DNA of 64,000 bases from Evansella cellulosilytica DSM 2522 (GTDB lineage: Bacteria; Bacillota; Bacilli; Bacillales; Salisediminibacteriaceae). The position numbers and the translations under genes were made by a program. The notes under the pieces were generated by a model. That model saw only the letters and a list, made by a program, of their open reading frames with translations, had not been told where the DNA came from and made no database searches. Within the stretch, counting starts at the first letter, position 1; each line of letters opens with the position of its first letter. The DNA lies in NCBI RefSeq assembly GCF_000177235.2, contig NC_014829.1:4617673-4681672 (forward strand), in the 5' to 3' direction. Positions 24,384 to 32,541 of this stretch are shown here, piece by piece.

Positions 24384-26126
24384 TCATTTATCATATGGTA
24401 AATCTATTGTCATACCTAACAGTTTATCTTCATCTGATTTATCAGTCAGAGTTAGAATAGTATTCATATCTATTAATTTCTTGTAATACAGATATTCTTC
24501 TTCATTCGTAACATCTCTAATAGTAGAAATCATATCTTCGTTAATTGATGTGATATATTGAATTTTCTCATCCTTTGCTTCCTGCTTTACTATTTTCAGT
24601 AAAGATAAGCGCTGTCTCGGGTCCATATTTGAAAACAATCTACTATCGTGGAAAATAAAATTAACATTATGATTTTTCAACTTCAATAAAGTCATGTCAA
24701 AACAAAAAATACACACTTCGCTTATTCCATCAGATGAATCACCCGTAATTTTTGCATTTATTTCAAATCTTATCTGATTAAGACCATCATTTATTTTAAT
24801 GTCTAAACCACTCGCTTTATTCTTATAAAAAGCTTTTGAATATGACCTGAAAGTACCCATAATATCTTCTAGCATTTCTTTATGTTCTTTTAAGTATTTG
24901 CTTGTTTCTAATTTTTGTTGTTCTATATCTATTTTTGCTTGTGCTGATCTATCGTCATAAGTTTCAAGTAAATTCTTATAATCCATTACTTTTTCTAAAT
25001 TATTTCGTAAGCTTGATAATTTATCATGTAATGCATTGTACTCTTCAAGCGCACCGTATCCTCCAAGATACTTCATTTTTTTGTCTAATTCATTACCTTT
25101 TTCAATAATTCTTTCCTGAATCTCTTCTTTTTCCTTTTCGAAGGATTTTTTTTGTCTCTCTAACCGTTCATTTCTACTTAAAAGTAATTTATTATGAAAC
25201 TCTGTTACCTCAGATAAAGTCTTTTTAACTTTATCTTCAAAGAGTAATCTTGCTTCACCGTACATTTCTAGTATCATATCTAATTCAATTTCTGGCTTTA
25301 GACTTAAGCTTTTCTCTATTTTCCTAATTGAATTTTCAATAAGCGTACCCTTATTTTTTAATTCTCTTATATGGTAAGAAAGTCTATCTGCTTCTTGTTG
25401 AATTTCCCGATAGTTTTCTGCGACTTTAAATTCCCTTGCTTTTTTCTCTAATTCCTTTACCTCTTCTTTTAAATCTATAATTTCAAAGTCTAGATCATCA
25501 TTACCAATAAAATACTCTTTTAAAATTGGGTCTTTTTCAACTATTTTTTTGTTTTTCTCCAATTCATCAATACTTTTTTTTAATATCATTTTAGTTTCTA
25601 TTAGATCTATATCTAATCCTAATAAATATGCATTGTTTAATAATTTTGCATAATCCGTTTCTTTATCTTGGTATTTATCATACTTTGTATAGCTGGACTT
25701 ACTTCTCCTTATAAAACGTGAAATTAAACTTCTAAATGTCAGATATTTTATTTTATTATCTTCTTCAAATCCAAAAACTTTTTCCAATAACAGTTTTGTA
25801 TATTTTCCAACAGAAATTTTTTTACCATTAAGTATTACATTATTTTGCTCTGAACAATTTCTAGAAACAATATATTCTTCACTATCTATCTCAAATTCTA
25901 AAGTAAAAATCCAACCTTCTAAATTTTCTTCAAAAACATCTATTTTTTTACTTCCTAAACAAAAGTGTATTAGTTCAATTGCCAATGATTTTCCAACACC
26001 GTTATAGGTGTTTTTCAAATCCTTCTCTTCTGGATTTTCTCTTTTCCCAACAATAAAATTAAGACCATCCTTAAACTTTATTGTATGGAAGCCTGACCTA
26101 TTTGCACTTAACTTTCTTAAATACAT
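24384..26126 (-). CDS. ABC-3C system ATPase (DUF2326-type)
   Basis: 580 aa. It starts with an SMC/RecN-like ATPase head: a short strand-turn FHTIKFKDGLNFIVG, an extended P-loop GVGKS (about residues 45-49) and HFCLGSKK. A long coiled coil fills about residues 180-430, and a C-terminal half has FIFHDSRLF in the position of the DUF2326 Walker B-like region. In the ABC three-component systems described by comparative genomics (Krishnan, Burroughs, Iyer and Aravind) such ATPases pair with a middle component and an effector and are predicted to act in conflict or phage defence. Last gene of a three-gene operon, overlapping the middle gene by 10 bp. AAGGAGG precedes the ATG. Confidence 0.75.
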   Translation of the reverse strand: MYLRKLSANRSGFHTIKFKDGLNFIVGKRENPEEKDLKNTYNGVGKSLAIELIHFCLGSKKIDVFEENLEGWIFTLEFEIDSEEYIVSRNCSEQNNVILNGKKISVGKYTKLLLEKVFGFEEDNKIKYLTFRSLISRFIRRSKSSYTKYDKYQDKETDYAKLLNNAYLLGLDIDLIETKMILKKSIDELEKNKKIVEKDPILKEYFIGNDDLDFEIIDLKEEVKELEKKAREFKVAENYREIQQEADRLSYHIRELKNKGTLIENSIRKIEKSLSLKPEIELDMILEMYGEARLLFEDKVKKTLSEVTEFHNKLLLSRNERLERQKKSFEKEKEEIQERIIEKGNELDKKMKYLGGYGALEEYNALHDKLSSLRNNLEKVMDYKNLLETYDDRSAQAKIDIEQQKLETSKYLKEHKEMLEDIMGTFRSYSKAFYKNKASGLDIKINDGLNQIRFEINAKITGDSSDGISEVCIFCFDMTLLKLKNHNVNFIFHDSRLFSNMDPRQRLSLLKIVKQEAKDEKIQYITSINEDMISTIRDVTNEEEYLYYKKLIDMNTILTLTDKSDEDKLLGMTIDLPYDK

Positions 26127-26368
26127 TTTGTTAGACCTCCTTTCTCATTAGAGTTTATAATACCAATAGTAAATAAATAATCTAATGAGATAATAAACTT
26201 ATCAAACGAATAATTATCAATTATTTTCTCATTTTGGTTTTTGCTTTTAAGTCTTTCCCATAACTCATCTACACCTACAGATTTGTTATCATCAAGTAAA
26301 CTATATATGATAGCTCCCATTGCAAATATAGATTCCGATAGTTTTATGTGTTTTTGAGGTAGAATCAT
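26117..26368 (-). CDS. ABC-3C middle component
   Basis: 83 aa, a small predicted winged-helix protein (VGVDELWERLKSK, then FIISLDYLFTIGIIN), matching the size and tone of the middle components that link ATPase and effector in ABC-3C systems. Its ATG shares one base with the stop of the upstream gene (TAATG), and GAGGAGG lies upstream. Its end overlaps the ATPase start by 10 bp. Identity rests on the operon context more than on sequence. Confidence 0.65.
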   Translation of the reverse strand: MILPQKHIKLSESIFAMGAIIYSLLDDNKSVGVDELWERLKSKNQNEKIIDNYSFDKFIISLDYLFTIGIINSNEKGGLTKCI

Positions 26369-27330
26369 TATTTTTCAACCTCCTCTAAGATGTGCTGTTC
26401 AAATATATCGCAACTTTCAAAGTAAAATGCCATTAAACATTCAGTTGCTTGTTGTACAGAGTTATTACTGTTTTTAGGCATACTTTTCTCTAATATATAC
26501 ATATACCTGCGGTCTGAATAATTTTCCTCATCTTCCTTAATTTTTTCTTTAGACTCTTCATATAGATCTACAAATTTATTCTTTATTTCATTTCTAAGAA
26601 AATCTCCTTGATACTTAAAATATGTTTCAACATCACCATAATTGATTGCTGCTGCATCTAATCTACGTTCAATTATTTTGCTTAGATTGTTAAACTCAAT
26701 TTTTTTATTGAAATCTGGAACAAATAAATCTTCCTCTATATAATTTTTTGAAGGGAGATTTAATATATGTTGTATAACATCATTTAAGCAATTGTAATCA
26801 ACATTATATATAGAATGAGTTCTTGGTATTAATCCAACAACTGCGATAATATCGTCTTCATTTAGTTCAAATAATAAATTTTCTAAATTTCTTGCTACAA
26901 TTAATCCTGTCTTTATTTTTCTGCTTTCTCCAAGAGAGTCTATGATATCTTGGAGCTTCATTATTTTTTTATGTACCTCTACAAATGCACCTTTATATTT
27001 ATCATTTACAACAAAATAAAATTCTTCGATTTTGACTTCAGCAGACCATTTGTTAATTAGTCCATCAAAATCGTCCTCTAGTTTTGAAATTGCATTTTCG
27101 ATACTAGTAGATATATTTTCAGGTCCATACACTTGGTAAAACTGACCAGTATCTAAAATATATCCATCATTCTTCATATCTCCTAATCTACCTTGAGGTT
27201 TAACTGCTCTAAAATCTTTATGTCTGAATCCCATAATTTTTGTAAAGAGATCCTCAAAATTTTGACCATCACTAGAATATATCTTATTTTGAAACATTAT
27301 TCTTGATAAATACTTATCGTCTCTATCCAT
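26368..27330 (-). CDS. ABC-3C effector-type protein with restriction-endonuclease-like fold
   Basis: 320 aa. N-terminal part carries FEDLFTKIMG, then GRLGDMKNDGYIL followed by GQFYQVYGPE: the GDxxxDG...(F/Y)QxY pattern seen in restriction-endonuclease-like domains of defence proteins, with Gln-x-Tyr where classic enzymes have Glu-x-Lys. The rest is alpha-helical and includes RRYMYILEKSMPK near the end. It is the first gene of the ABC-3C operon and by position the probable effector. ATG at 27330 with AGAGGAG upstream. The divergent gene at 27522 may be part of the same unit. Confidence 0.6.
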   Translation of the reverse strand: MDRDDKYLSRIMFQNKIYSSDGQNFEDLFTKIMGFRHKDFRAVKPQGRLGDMKNDGYILDTGQFYQVYGPENISTSIENAISKLEDDFDGLINKWSAEVKIEEFYFVVNDKYKGAFVEVHKKIMKLQDIIDSLGESRKIKTGLIVARNLENLLFELNEDDIIAVVGLIPRTHSIYNVDYNCLNDVIQHILNLPSKNYIEEDLFVPDFNKKIEFNNLSKIIERRLDAAAINYGDVETYFKYQGDFLRNEIKNKFVDLYEESKEKIKEDEENYSDRRYMYILEKSMPKNSNNSVQQATECLMAFYFESCDIFEQHILEEVEK

Positions 27331-27521
27331 AAAATATAATTCTCCTCTTAAAAGGTTTCTATTAACATTTTACATTATTATCCTAATATTAACATAAATA
27401 TTTCCTTATGCTATTCAATTATCGGAATTTCCAATAACTAATAAAATAACGGAGCCCTTTGTATATTTTTGTATAATAACCTACTATTATCTAGTAAAAT
27501 TTTATTTGGAGGTGTTCAATT

Positions 27522-28403
27522 TTGATATTTGATATGACAGATTTTGATAACACTATTAAATCACTAGCAGTTTTTTTAGACTTAACTAAAGAAGAAATTT
27601 CAGAATTTGTTTTAAACAGCACAGATATAGAAGTAGTGAAATTTTTGGAAGCATTTAATATAACAGATGAAAAACTATTAGAAAAGGATATGGAATTAGT
27701 AAGCTTACATAGTACCACCAGTTTTGATAATTGCCAGTCAATCAAAGAGATAGGCATAATTAATCTACAGGATGCTGTATCGCAAGAAACGCCATTAAAG
27801 GCTTATTTAGAAGATAAGAATATCAAAATTAGTATAGAAGAAATGTACATTTTGTTTAATGGTAATAAATTTGATATAAGTAAGAAAACTGAAGGTTTTT
27901 GCTTAAGTGACGAAGATGAAAATAAAAATCGTGTAATTCATAAATTTTATGGTGATTATCAAGTTAACGGGTTCTTATGTCACGAAAATGTCCTTACATA
28001 CGGTGGCTATACAAAGGATAGACCAGAGATTCTTTACGATTTAGCATATTTGTTAGGGGATGAAAAGATTGAGCTAGATTGGATTAAAGATAAAAATAAA
28101 AAACATTATATTATTAAATTTAAGCAACCACTGAACTACTATAAGTGGTTCACATTTGAAGTTGAATATGAGGATAATGATTACGGAATTACAAAAGGTA
28201 ATTTAGAATATTTACCTAATAATGTAATAGAGGCAAAGGTAAAGAAATGGGTAATCCATAAATCACTTTATATTCTAAAGTACGGCAAATACGAGCTTTA
28301 CTCATATGTACATCCTGAATGGAGAATACCCCCAAAAGAAATTATGGAAATTATGACAGAACAAGAATATAAAGTTAAGTATAGCGTTAACAATAATTAT
28401 TAA
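27522..28403 (+). CDS. unknown protein, last island gene before rlmH
   Basis: 293 aa, soluble. The start is TTG at 27522 with GGAGGT 8 bases upstream; the next ATG (27534) is the alternative. The N-terminal 60 residues are an acidic helical domain. Then LHSTTSFDNCQSIKEIGI recalls the HGT...SI...G pattern seen near the start of some ADP-ribosyltransferase-like domains, but the remaining catalytic residues are not evident, so I do not assign this. A later region is beta-rich with many Tyr and Lys. Divergent from the ABC-3C operon across 191 bp and ends 140 bp from rlmH. It could be an accessory toxin or sensor of the ABC-3C unit; unproven. Confidence 0.6.
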   Translation: MIFDMTDFDNTIKSLAVFLDLTKEEISEFVLNSTDIEVVKFLEAFNITDEKLLEKDMELVSLHSTTSFDNCQSIKEIGIINLQDAVSQETPLKAYLEDKNIKISIEEMYILFNGNKFDISKKTEGFCLSDEDENKNRVIHKFYGDYQVNGFLCHENVLTYGGYTKDRPEILYDLAYLLGDEKIELDWIKDKNKKHYIIKFKQPLNYYKWFTFEVEYEDNDYGITKGNLEYLPNNVIEAKVKKWVIHKSLYILKYGKYELYSYVHPEWRIPPKEIMEIMTEQEYKVKYSVNNNY

Positions 28404-28430
28404 AATCTTCTATATTAATTATTTTAGAAA

Positions 28431-28459
28431 AAGGTTTGGTTAATTTAACTAACCAAACC
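28431..28459. terminator. terminator between the 27522 gene and rlmH
   Basis: Perfect 11-base arms AGGTTTGGTTA/TAACCAAACCT, with TTTTTCT following on the minus strand (end of rlmH) and pyrimidine-rich sequence on the plus strand. Confidence 0.75.
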
Positions 28460-28542
28460 TCCCTTTCTAACTTATTTTCATTTTTTGAGAATTTTTTTTA
28501 GAACAGATTTATCTAATATAATCTCAACTTTTTGCTTTACCA

Positions 28543-29022
28543 TCACTTGTGATACGGTTCACCCCTATTAATCCGAAAAGCACGATAGATCTGCTCCACT
28601 AGGATGAGTCTCATGAGTTGGTGGGGGAAGGTCATGTTGGAGAAGGAGAGCTGTGCTTGTGAGCGCTGCATGATTTCTTTGCTTAATCCGAGTGAGCCTC
28701 CTATGATGAAGGCAACTTTACTTTTTCCGTGGAGAGCTAATTGGTCTAGCTGCTTTGCTAGTTTTTCAGAGCTCCATTTTTCTCCTTCAATGGCTAGCGC
28801 GATAACATATGTATCTGGGGATAACTTGCTTAATATTCTTTCCCCTTCTTTTTGTTTAATTTGTTCCATTTCTGTATTGCTTAAATTTTCTGGTGCTTTT
28901 TCATCAGCAACCTCAACTATTTGTATATTTGCGTAGGCTGATAGACGTTTTTTATATTCATCTATGCCTTGCTTCAAATATTTTTCTTTTAACTTTCCAA
29001 CCGAAATAATAGATATATTCAC
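28543..29022 (-). CDS. rlmH: 23S rRNA pseudouridine-1915 N3-methyltransferase
   Basis: 159 aa, the exact usual length. SPOUT methyltransferase with [10 protein letters not shown] and the C-terminal RIMR-type segment [16 protein letters not shown], ending GEPYHK. It methylates pseudouridine 1915 in 23S rRNA helix 69 using AdoMet. Its 3' end reads TATCACAAGTGATG, very close to the staphylococcal SCC attachment site TATCAYAARTGATG at the same gene position. Everything beyond this end (left) is accessory. In B. subtilis this gene is also known as yydA. A group of DnaA boxes lies just upstream of its start. Confidence 0.95.
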   Translation of the reverse strand: MNISIISVGKLKEKYLKQGIDEYKKRLSAYANIQIVEVADEKAPENLSNTEMEQIKQKEGERILSKLSPDTYVIALAIEGEKWSSEKLAKQLDQLALHGKSKVAFIIGGSLGLSKEIMQRSQAQLSFSNMTFPHQLMRLILVEQIYRAFRINRGEPYHK

Positions 29023-29034
29023 AATTTAGTCTCC

Positions 29035-29096
29035 TCATCCACATTTATCCACAATAGTTATCCACATATCCACAAAAAACCTGTTAATTATCCACT
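29035..29096. promoter_or_regulatory. DnaA-box cluster at rlmH-yyzF
   Basis: Five box-like nonamers on the same strand within 62 bp: TCATCCACA (29035), TTATCCACA (29045), TTATCCACA (29058), ATATCCACA (29066) and TTATCCACT (29088). Two are perfect. A further perfect box in reverse orientation (TGTGGATAA) is at 29343-29351. From memory, B. subtilis has a DnaA-binding cluster near yydA (rlmH), so this is probably the conserved equivalent, possibly acting to titrate DnaA. Confidence 0.75.
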
Positions 29097-29246
29097 GATT
29101 TTATACGTAGCCTCCGAATTACAAAAAGAACAATGTCTCTCTTCTTTTTCCGCTTCGTTTACTAATTGTAAATCTGGCGGCATTCCAGTTTCATCAACCA
29201 TCTCTTCCATCGCTATATCTATGTGATCTTTACAGCTATAATACAT
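29088..29246 (-). CDS. yyzF: CxxH/CxxC small protein
   Basis: 52 aa from the ATG at 29246 to TAA at 29088. It begins MYYSCKDHIDIA and has CSFC near the C terminus, the CxxH/CxxC signature of the YyzF family found in Bacillaceae between rlmH and htrA/htrC. Probable zinc binding; function unknown. The gene is too short for most ORF cut-offs but position and motif agree. A perfect-strand DnaA box (29088-29096) overlaps its last codons. Confidence 0.85.
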   Translation of the reverse strand: MYYSCKDHIDIAMEEMVDETGMPPDLQLVNEAEKEERHCSFCNSEATYKISG

Positions 29247-29362
29247 CGTAATCAAACACCCTTCATGTATGTCATTTTATTTACTTTTATTATTTCCTCC
29301 GACATTATATCATACCCAATCATTTAAAACGTTCACACGACTTGTGGATAACTGATAAAAAT

Positions 29363-29397
29363 AAAAAACTAAGGGAAGATTTTTCCCCTAGTTTTTT
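29363..29397 (-). terminator. terminator of htrA
   Basis: AAAAAACTAAGGG/CCCCTAGTTTTTT stem-loop between htrA and yyzF, T-rich in the minus direction. Confidence 0.75.
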
Positions 29398-29437
29398 AAA
29401 ATAAGCTAGAACTTGGCAATGGGTACACTAGACGCGC

Positions 29438-29466
29438 GCCCACTATAATCAATCCACTTATAGTAG
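29438..29466. repeat. dispersed intergenic palindrome, type B, copy 1
   Basis: GCCCACTATAA ... TTATAGT, an imperfect copy of the palindrome that is complete at 55011-55041 (GCCCACTATAA/TTATAGTGGGC). Confidence 0.5.
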
Positions 29467-29484
29467 CAATACAGTACATTGCTT

Positions 29485-29526
29485 AAGGACACTAAAGTGA
29501 AAGAACATCACTTTTTCAGTGTCCTT
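29485..29526. repeat. dispersed intergenic palindrome, type A, copy 1
   Basis: AAGGACACT...AGTGTCCTT with inner AGTGA/TCACT pairing. Related copies stand at 52899-52942 and 53031-53066 in other intergenic regions of the core chromosome. Confidence 0.6.
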
Positions 29527-29551
29527 GAAAAACCAACCTTTTAAGTCAACC

Positions 29552-30775
29552 TTATGACACTTGCGCATCTAGTGTTATTTCGACTTCCTGTTTTTCACCT
29601 TGGCGATAAAAGCCAACCGTTAACGTATCGCCAATCTTCTTTTCTGTGTATAAATATCTTCTTAATTCATTGGCGCCTTTTACTTTTTCGCCATCTAACT
29701 CTACGATAACATCACCAGCTTGTATACCAGCTTTTGCTGCTGGTGTATCTGGGATAACATCTTCTATATATATACCACCTTTAATGTCCTCTGGAAGGTT
29801 AAGTGCACCTTTCCAATAAGAGCTTGGTATTTCTTGAAGTGAGTGTAAATAAACACCGATTTGCGGACGACGAACTTCACCAAACTGTTCTAAATCCTCT
29901 ATGACAGGTAAAGCAATATTTGATGGAATGGCAAACCCAATACCTTCAACAGAGTGCTGCGCTATTTTCATAGAGTTAATACCAATGACTTCGCCGTTTA
30001 TATTTAGTAATGCCCCACCACTGTTACCTGGATTAATTGCAGCATCTGTTTGTAGCACTTCAGCTTCCCAATCAGGCTGACCGTTTCCAGATAAATCTAT
30101 CGGGATACTTCTCTCAATTGCACTAATAATTCCTAACGTAACAGATCCTTCAAAGGAAAGTGGGTTTCCTATTGCAATTGCTGGTTCACCTGCTCTTAGC
30201 ATTTCTGAGTTTCCAAAGTCAGCAACCGTTGATACTTCATGAGCATCAATCGTTAACACGGCAAGATCTGTTAATTCATCTGAGCCGACGACTTCTGCTG
30301 ATACGCGAGCGCCATTCGTTAACGTAACATCTATTTCGTTTGCCCCTTCTATTACGTGGTGATTTGTAACGACATATGCAAGATCACCTTCTACTTTATA
30401 AATAACGCCAGAGCCTGTACCTTCTCCTCCCGCTCCAAAAATACTAGTAGACTGCCTCATGTTGACAACACCTACGACAGCATCTGAAACTTTATCAACA
30501 GCCTCCATCACCTCTGATGTCATAGAAATATTGACCGTATTAGTAGGTACATCACTTAAAACCTCTTGTGCTTCCTCAGTTGTGCTTCCAGTTTGAGTTG
30601 CTCCCTTTGGAGCTATATCATAAGGAAGAAAGCCATAATTGGATAACACCGGGATCGAAAAAACTACGATAAGTGCTCCCATGATTGCACCAAAAAAGGA
30701 ATATAGACCAATTCGTCTAGCACTTTGGCGATTTGCTTGTCTTGATGATTGATAATGCCCGTCATAATATCCCAT
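29552..30775 (-). CDS. htrC: HtrA/DegP-like serine protease
   Basis: 407 aa, membrane-anchored trypsin-like protease: N-terminal cytosolic Arg/Gln-rich segment, one membrane span (about 24-45), protease domain with catalytic His in TNHHVIEG, Asp in LTDLAV and Ser in NPGNSGGAL, then one PDZ domain (GGIYIEDVIPDTPAAKAGI). It degrades or refolds damaged exported proteins at the cell envelope. In Bacillus the paralogue next to the Wal operon is HtrC (YyxA), which matches this position after walJ. AGAGGAGGG precedes the ATG. Envelope-stress control is likely from the family. Confidence 0.85.
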   Translation of the reverse strand: MGYYDGHYQSSRQANRQSARRIGLYSFFGAIMGALIVVFSIPVLSNYGFLPYDIAPKGATQTGSTTEEAQEVLSDVPTNTVNISMTSEVMEAVDKVSDAVVGVVNMRQSTSIFGAGGEGTGSGVIYKVEGDLAYVVTNHHVIEGANEIDVTLTNGARVSAEVVGSDELTDLAVLTIDAHEVSTVADFGNSEMLRAGEPAIAIGNPLSFEGSVTLGIISAIERSIPIDLSGNGQPDWEAEVLQTDAAINPGNSGGALLNINGEVIGINSMKIAQHSVEGIGFAIPSNIALPVIEDLEQFGEVRRPQIGVYLHSLQEIPSSYWKGALNLPEDIKGGIYIEDVIPDTPAAKAGIQAGDVIVELDGEKVKGANELRRYLYTEKKIGDTLTVGFYRQGEKQEVEITLDAQVS

Positions 30776-30944
30776 AAAAACCCTCCTCTTTTTGTTTAAA
30801 TATGGAGAAAAGTCTTAATGAAAGACCTATGAATATTTTATTAAACTACTATTTGTTTCGTCTATACTATCGATTATTTTATACAATTTTTCACACATCC
30901 ATATTATTTCCCACAAATAGCAAAAATAAAACAAGCATATTTCA

Positions 30945-31739
30945 TTATACTGCTGTTAGAGCTGTTGGCTTTAATGGATCCGTATCAAACAATTTCACTT
31001 GCTTTCCTACATGGATTCCTTGTTCCTCTAACGTTTGGTGTACAGTCATTCGTGCTAATTCCTTCATATTATTATCTAAGCTCAAATGTGCTAAATACAC
31101 GTTTGCTGAGGAGTCCATTATAATATCTGATAAAGCTAAAGCAGCATCTACATTGGAAACGTGGCCTTCATCTCCTAAAATTCTTCGTTTCACACTCCAC
31201 GGATATTTTCCCATTCGGAGCATATCCATATCATGGTTAGATTCGAAAATGAACGTATTTGCCTCTTTTGTCGTCCCTTTTATTCGATCACTTACATAAC
31301 CTGTGTCTGTTACAAGTGCTAGCTTTCTTCCACTATGCTGAAATGTAAAAAACATTGGTTCTGCTGCATCATGCGAAACACCAAACGATTCTACGTCAAT
31401 GTCTCCGAAAAGTTTTGTTTCACCTATTTCAAAATGAAATCGCTGTTCGATAGGAATGTTACCAAGTAACCCTTCCATCGCCTTCCACGTTTTATCATTT
31501 GCATAAATAGGTAAATCGTAGCGTCGTGCAAGTATGCCGACGCCTTTAATATGGTCACTGTGCTCATGTGTCACAAGAATACCATCGAGACTTTCTGGTG
31601 AAATATTGATTTGTTTAAAGCAGTTTTCTATCTTTTTTCCACTTAATCCTGCATCTATTAATAGCTTTTGATTTCCCGTTTCTACGTATATGGCATTCCC
31701 CGTACTGCCACTTGCTAGCACACTAAACCTTAGCGTCAT
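30945..31739 (-). CDS. walJ: metallo-beta-lactamase-fold protein of the Wal operon
   Basis: 264 aa. Metal-binding THEHSDH at about residues 56-62, further metal ligands in the GVSHDAAEP and SNHD segments; related to YycJ exonuclease-like hydrolases. In B. subtilis WalJ (YycJ) is the last gene of the walRKHIJ set and is linked to DNA repair and coordination of cell division with replication. ATG at 31739 with GGAG upstream. 28 bp after walI. Confidence 0.9.
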   Translation of the reverse strand: MTLRFSVLASGSTGNAIYVETGNQKLLIDAGLSGKKIENCFKQINISPESLDGILVTHEHSDHIKGVGILARRYDLPIYANDKTWKAMEGLLGNIPIEQRFHFEIGETKLFGDIDVESFGVSHDAAEPMFFTFQHSGRKLALVTDTGYVSDRIKGTTKEANTFIFESNHDMDMLRMGKYPWSVKRRILGDEGHVSNVDAALALSDIIMDSSANVYLAHLSLDNNMKELARMTVHQTLEEQGIHVGKQVKLFDTDPLKPTALTAV

Positions 31740-31767
31740 AAAGCTTCACTCCAATTTTAAACTCATA

Positions 31768-32541
31768 CTATTGTGATGTTATTGATCCATCAATGGCATC
31801 TACTAATTGAAAGGTATCATTTACCTCTACTTTCCACATTGGTGTATACACTTGATTTTGTCCTATTGAAGGAAGCAAACTATAGTAGCCCAACTCAACA
31901 TAATCAATGACCGTATCTCTCGGTATCTTCCCTTCAATATATAAACGTTCAATCGCTTCAAGCGGTAATAGTATTTCTTGTTGTCTTTCACCTTCTGAAA
32001 TAACCCAATACTCCTGTTGATATGACTGAATTTCAAAATCGTCATTCATAAATAACTTTATATGTGATTCTTGCTCTTGATTACTAATTGGGTTTCCTTC
32101 GTACAGCTGTTGTAGATGAATCACATTATCTTCCTCATCAAACCGGTGAAATCGGTACTGCTCTCCTCTATACACATATTCCTGAAGAAACGTTTCCACT
32201 CCAAGTTCTATAGTATCTCTATTTAATGGATATGGGGAAACGAGCTGTGACGAAAGCATTTGTCCAAAAATTTCAATATCCTGAATCTGCCGATCAAAGT
32301 GTAATGTCTCTTCATTGAATGATTGTAGCGAGCCAAGAATTGGAGAACCAGTAATTGGCTCCTCTGGATTTGATACATTAATTTCAATATTTTCCTGCAA
32401 AAGCTCCTGCATGGACTCATGGAGTAATTCACTAAAATGACTGTGTTGCTGCTTTTCCATTAATTGATATGCTAAAAATACATTTAAAAAAAGAAAGATG
32501 ATAATGAATATTGTCTTCGTATTACTCCAATCCACTATCAT
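31768..32541 (-). CDS. walI: WalK regulatory protein WalI
   Basis: 257 aa from the ATG at 32541 (GGGAG upstream). The family normally starts (M)DWSKTKTIF, so this ATG or the GTG at 32535 fits; a longer frame from 32589 is not needed. One N-terminal membrane span (TIFIIIFLFLNVFLAYQL), then an extracytoplasmic domain. WalI (YycI) and WalH form a complex with the WalK kinase at the membrane and restrain it. Overlaps the end of walH by 20 bp. Confidence 0.9.
   Translation of the reverse strand: MIVDWSNTKTIFIIIFLFLNVFLAYQLMEKQQHSHFSELLHESMQELLQENIEINVSNPEEPITGSPILGSLQSFNEETLHFDRQIQDIEIFGQMLSSQLVSPYPLNRDTIELGVETFLQEYVYRGEQYRFHRFDEEDNVIHLQQLYEGNPISNQEQESHIKLFMNDDFEIQSYQQEYWVISEGERQQEILLPLEAIERLYIEGKIPRDTVIDYVELGYYSLLPSIGQNQVYTPMWKVEVNDTFQLVDAIDGSITSQ

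Noticed and set aside
1..28500. Complete SCC element
   Set aside because: The rlmH junction fits, but no ccr recombinase and no second attachment site were found inside the window.
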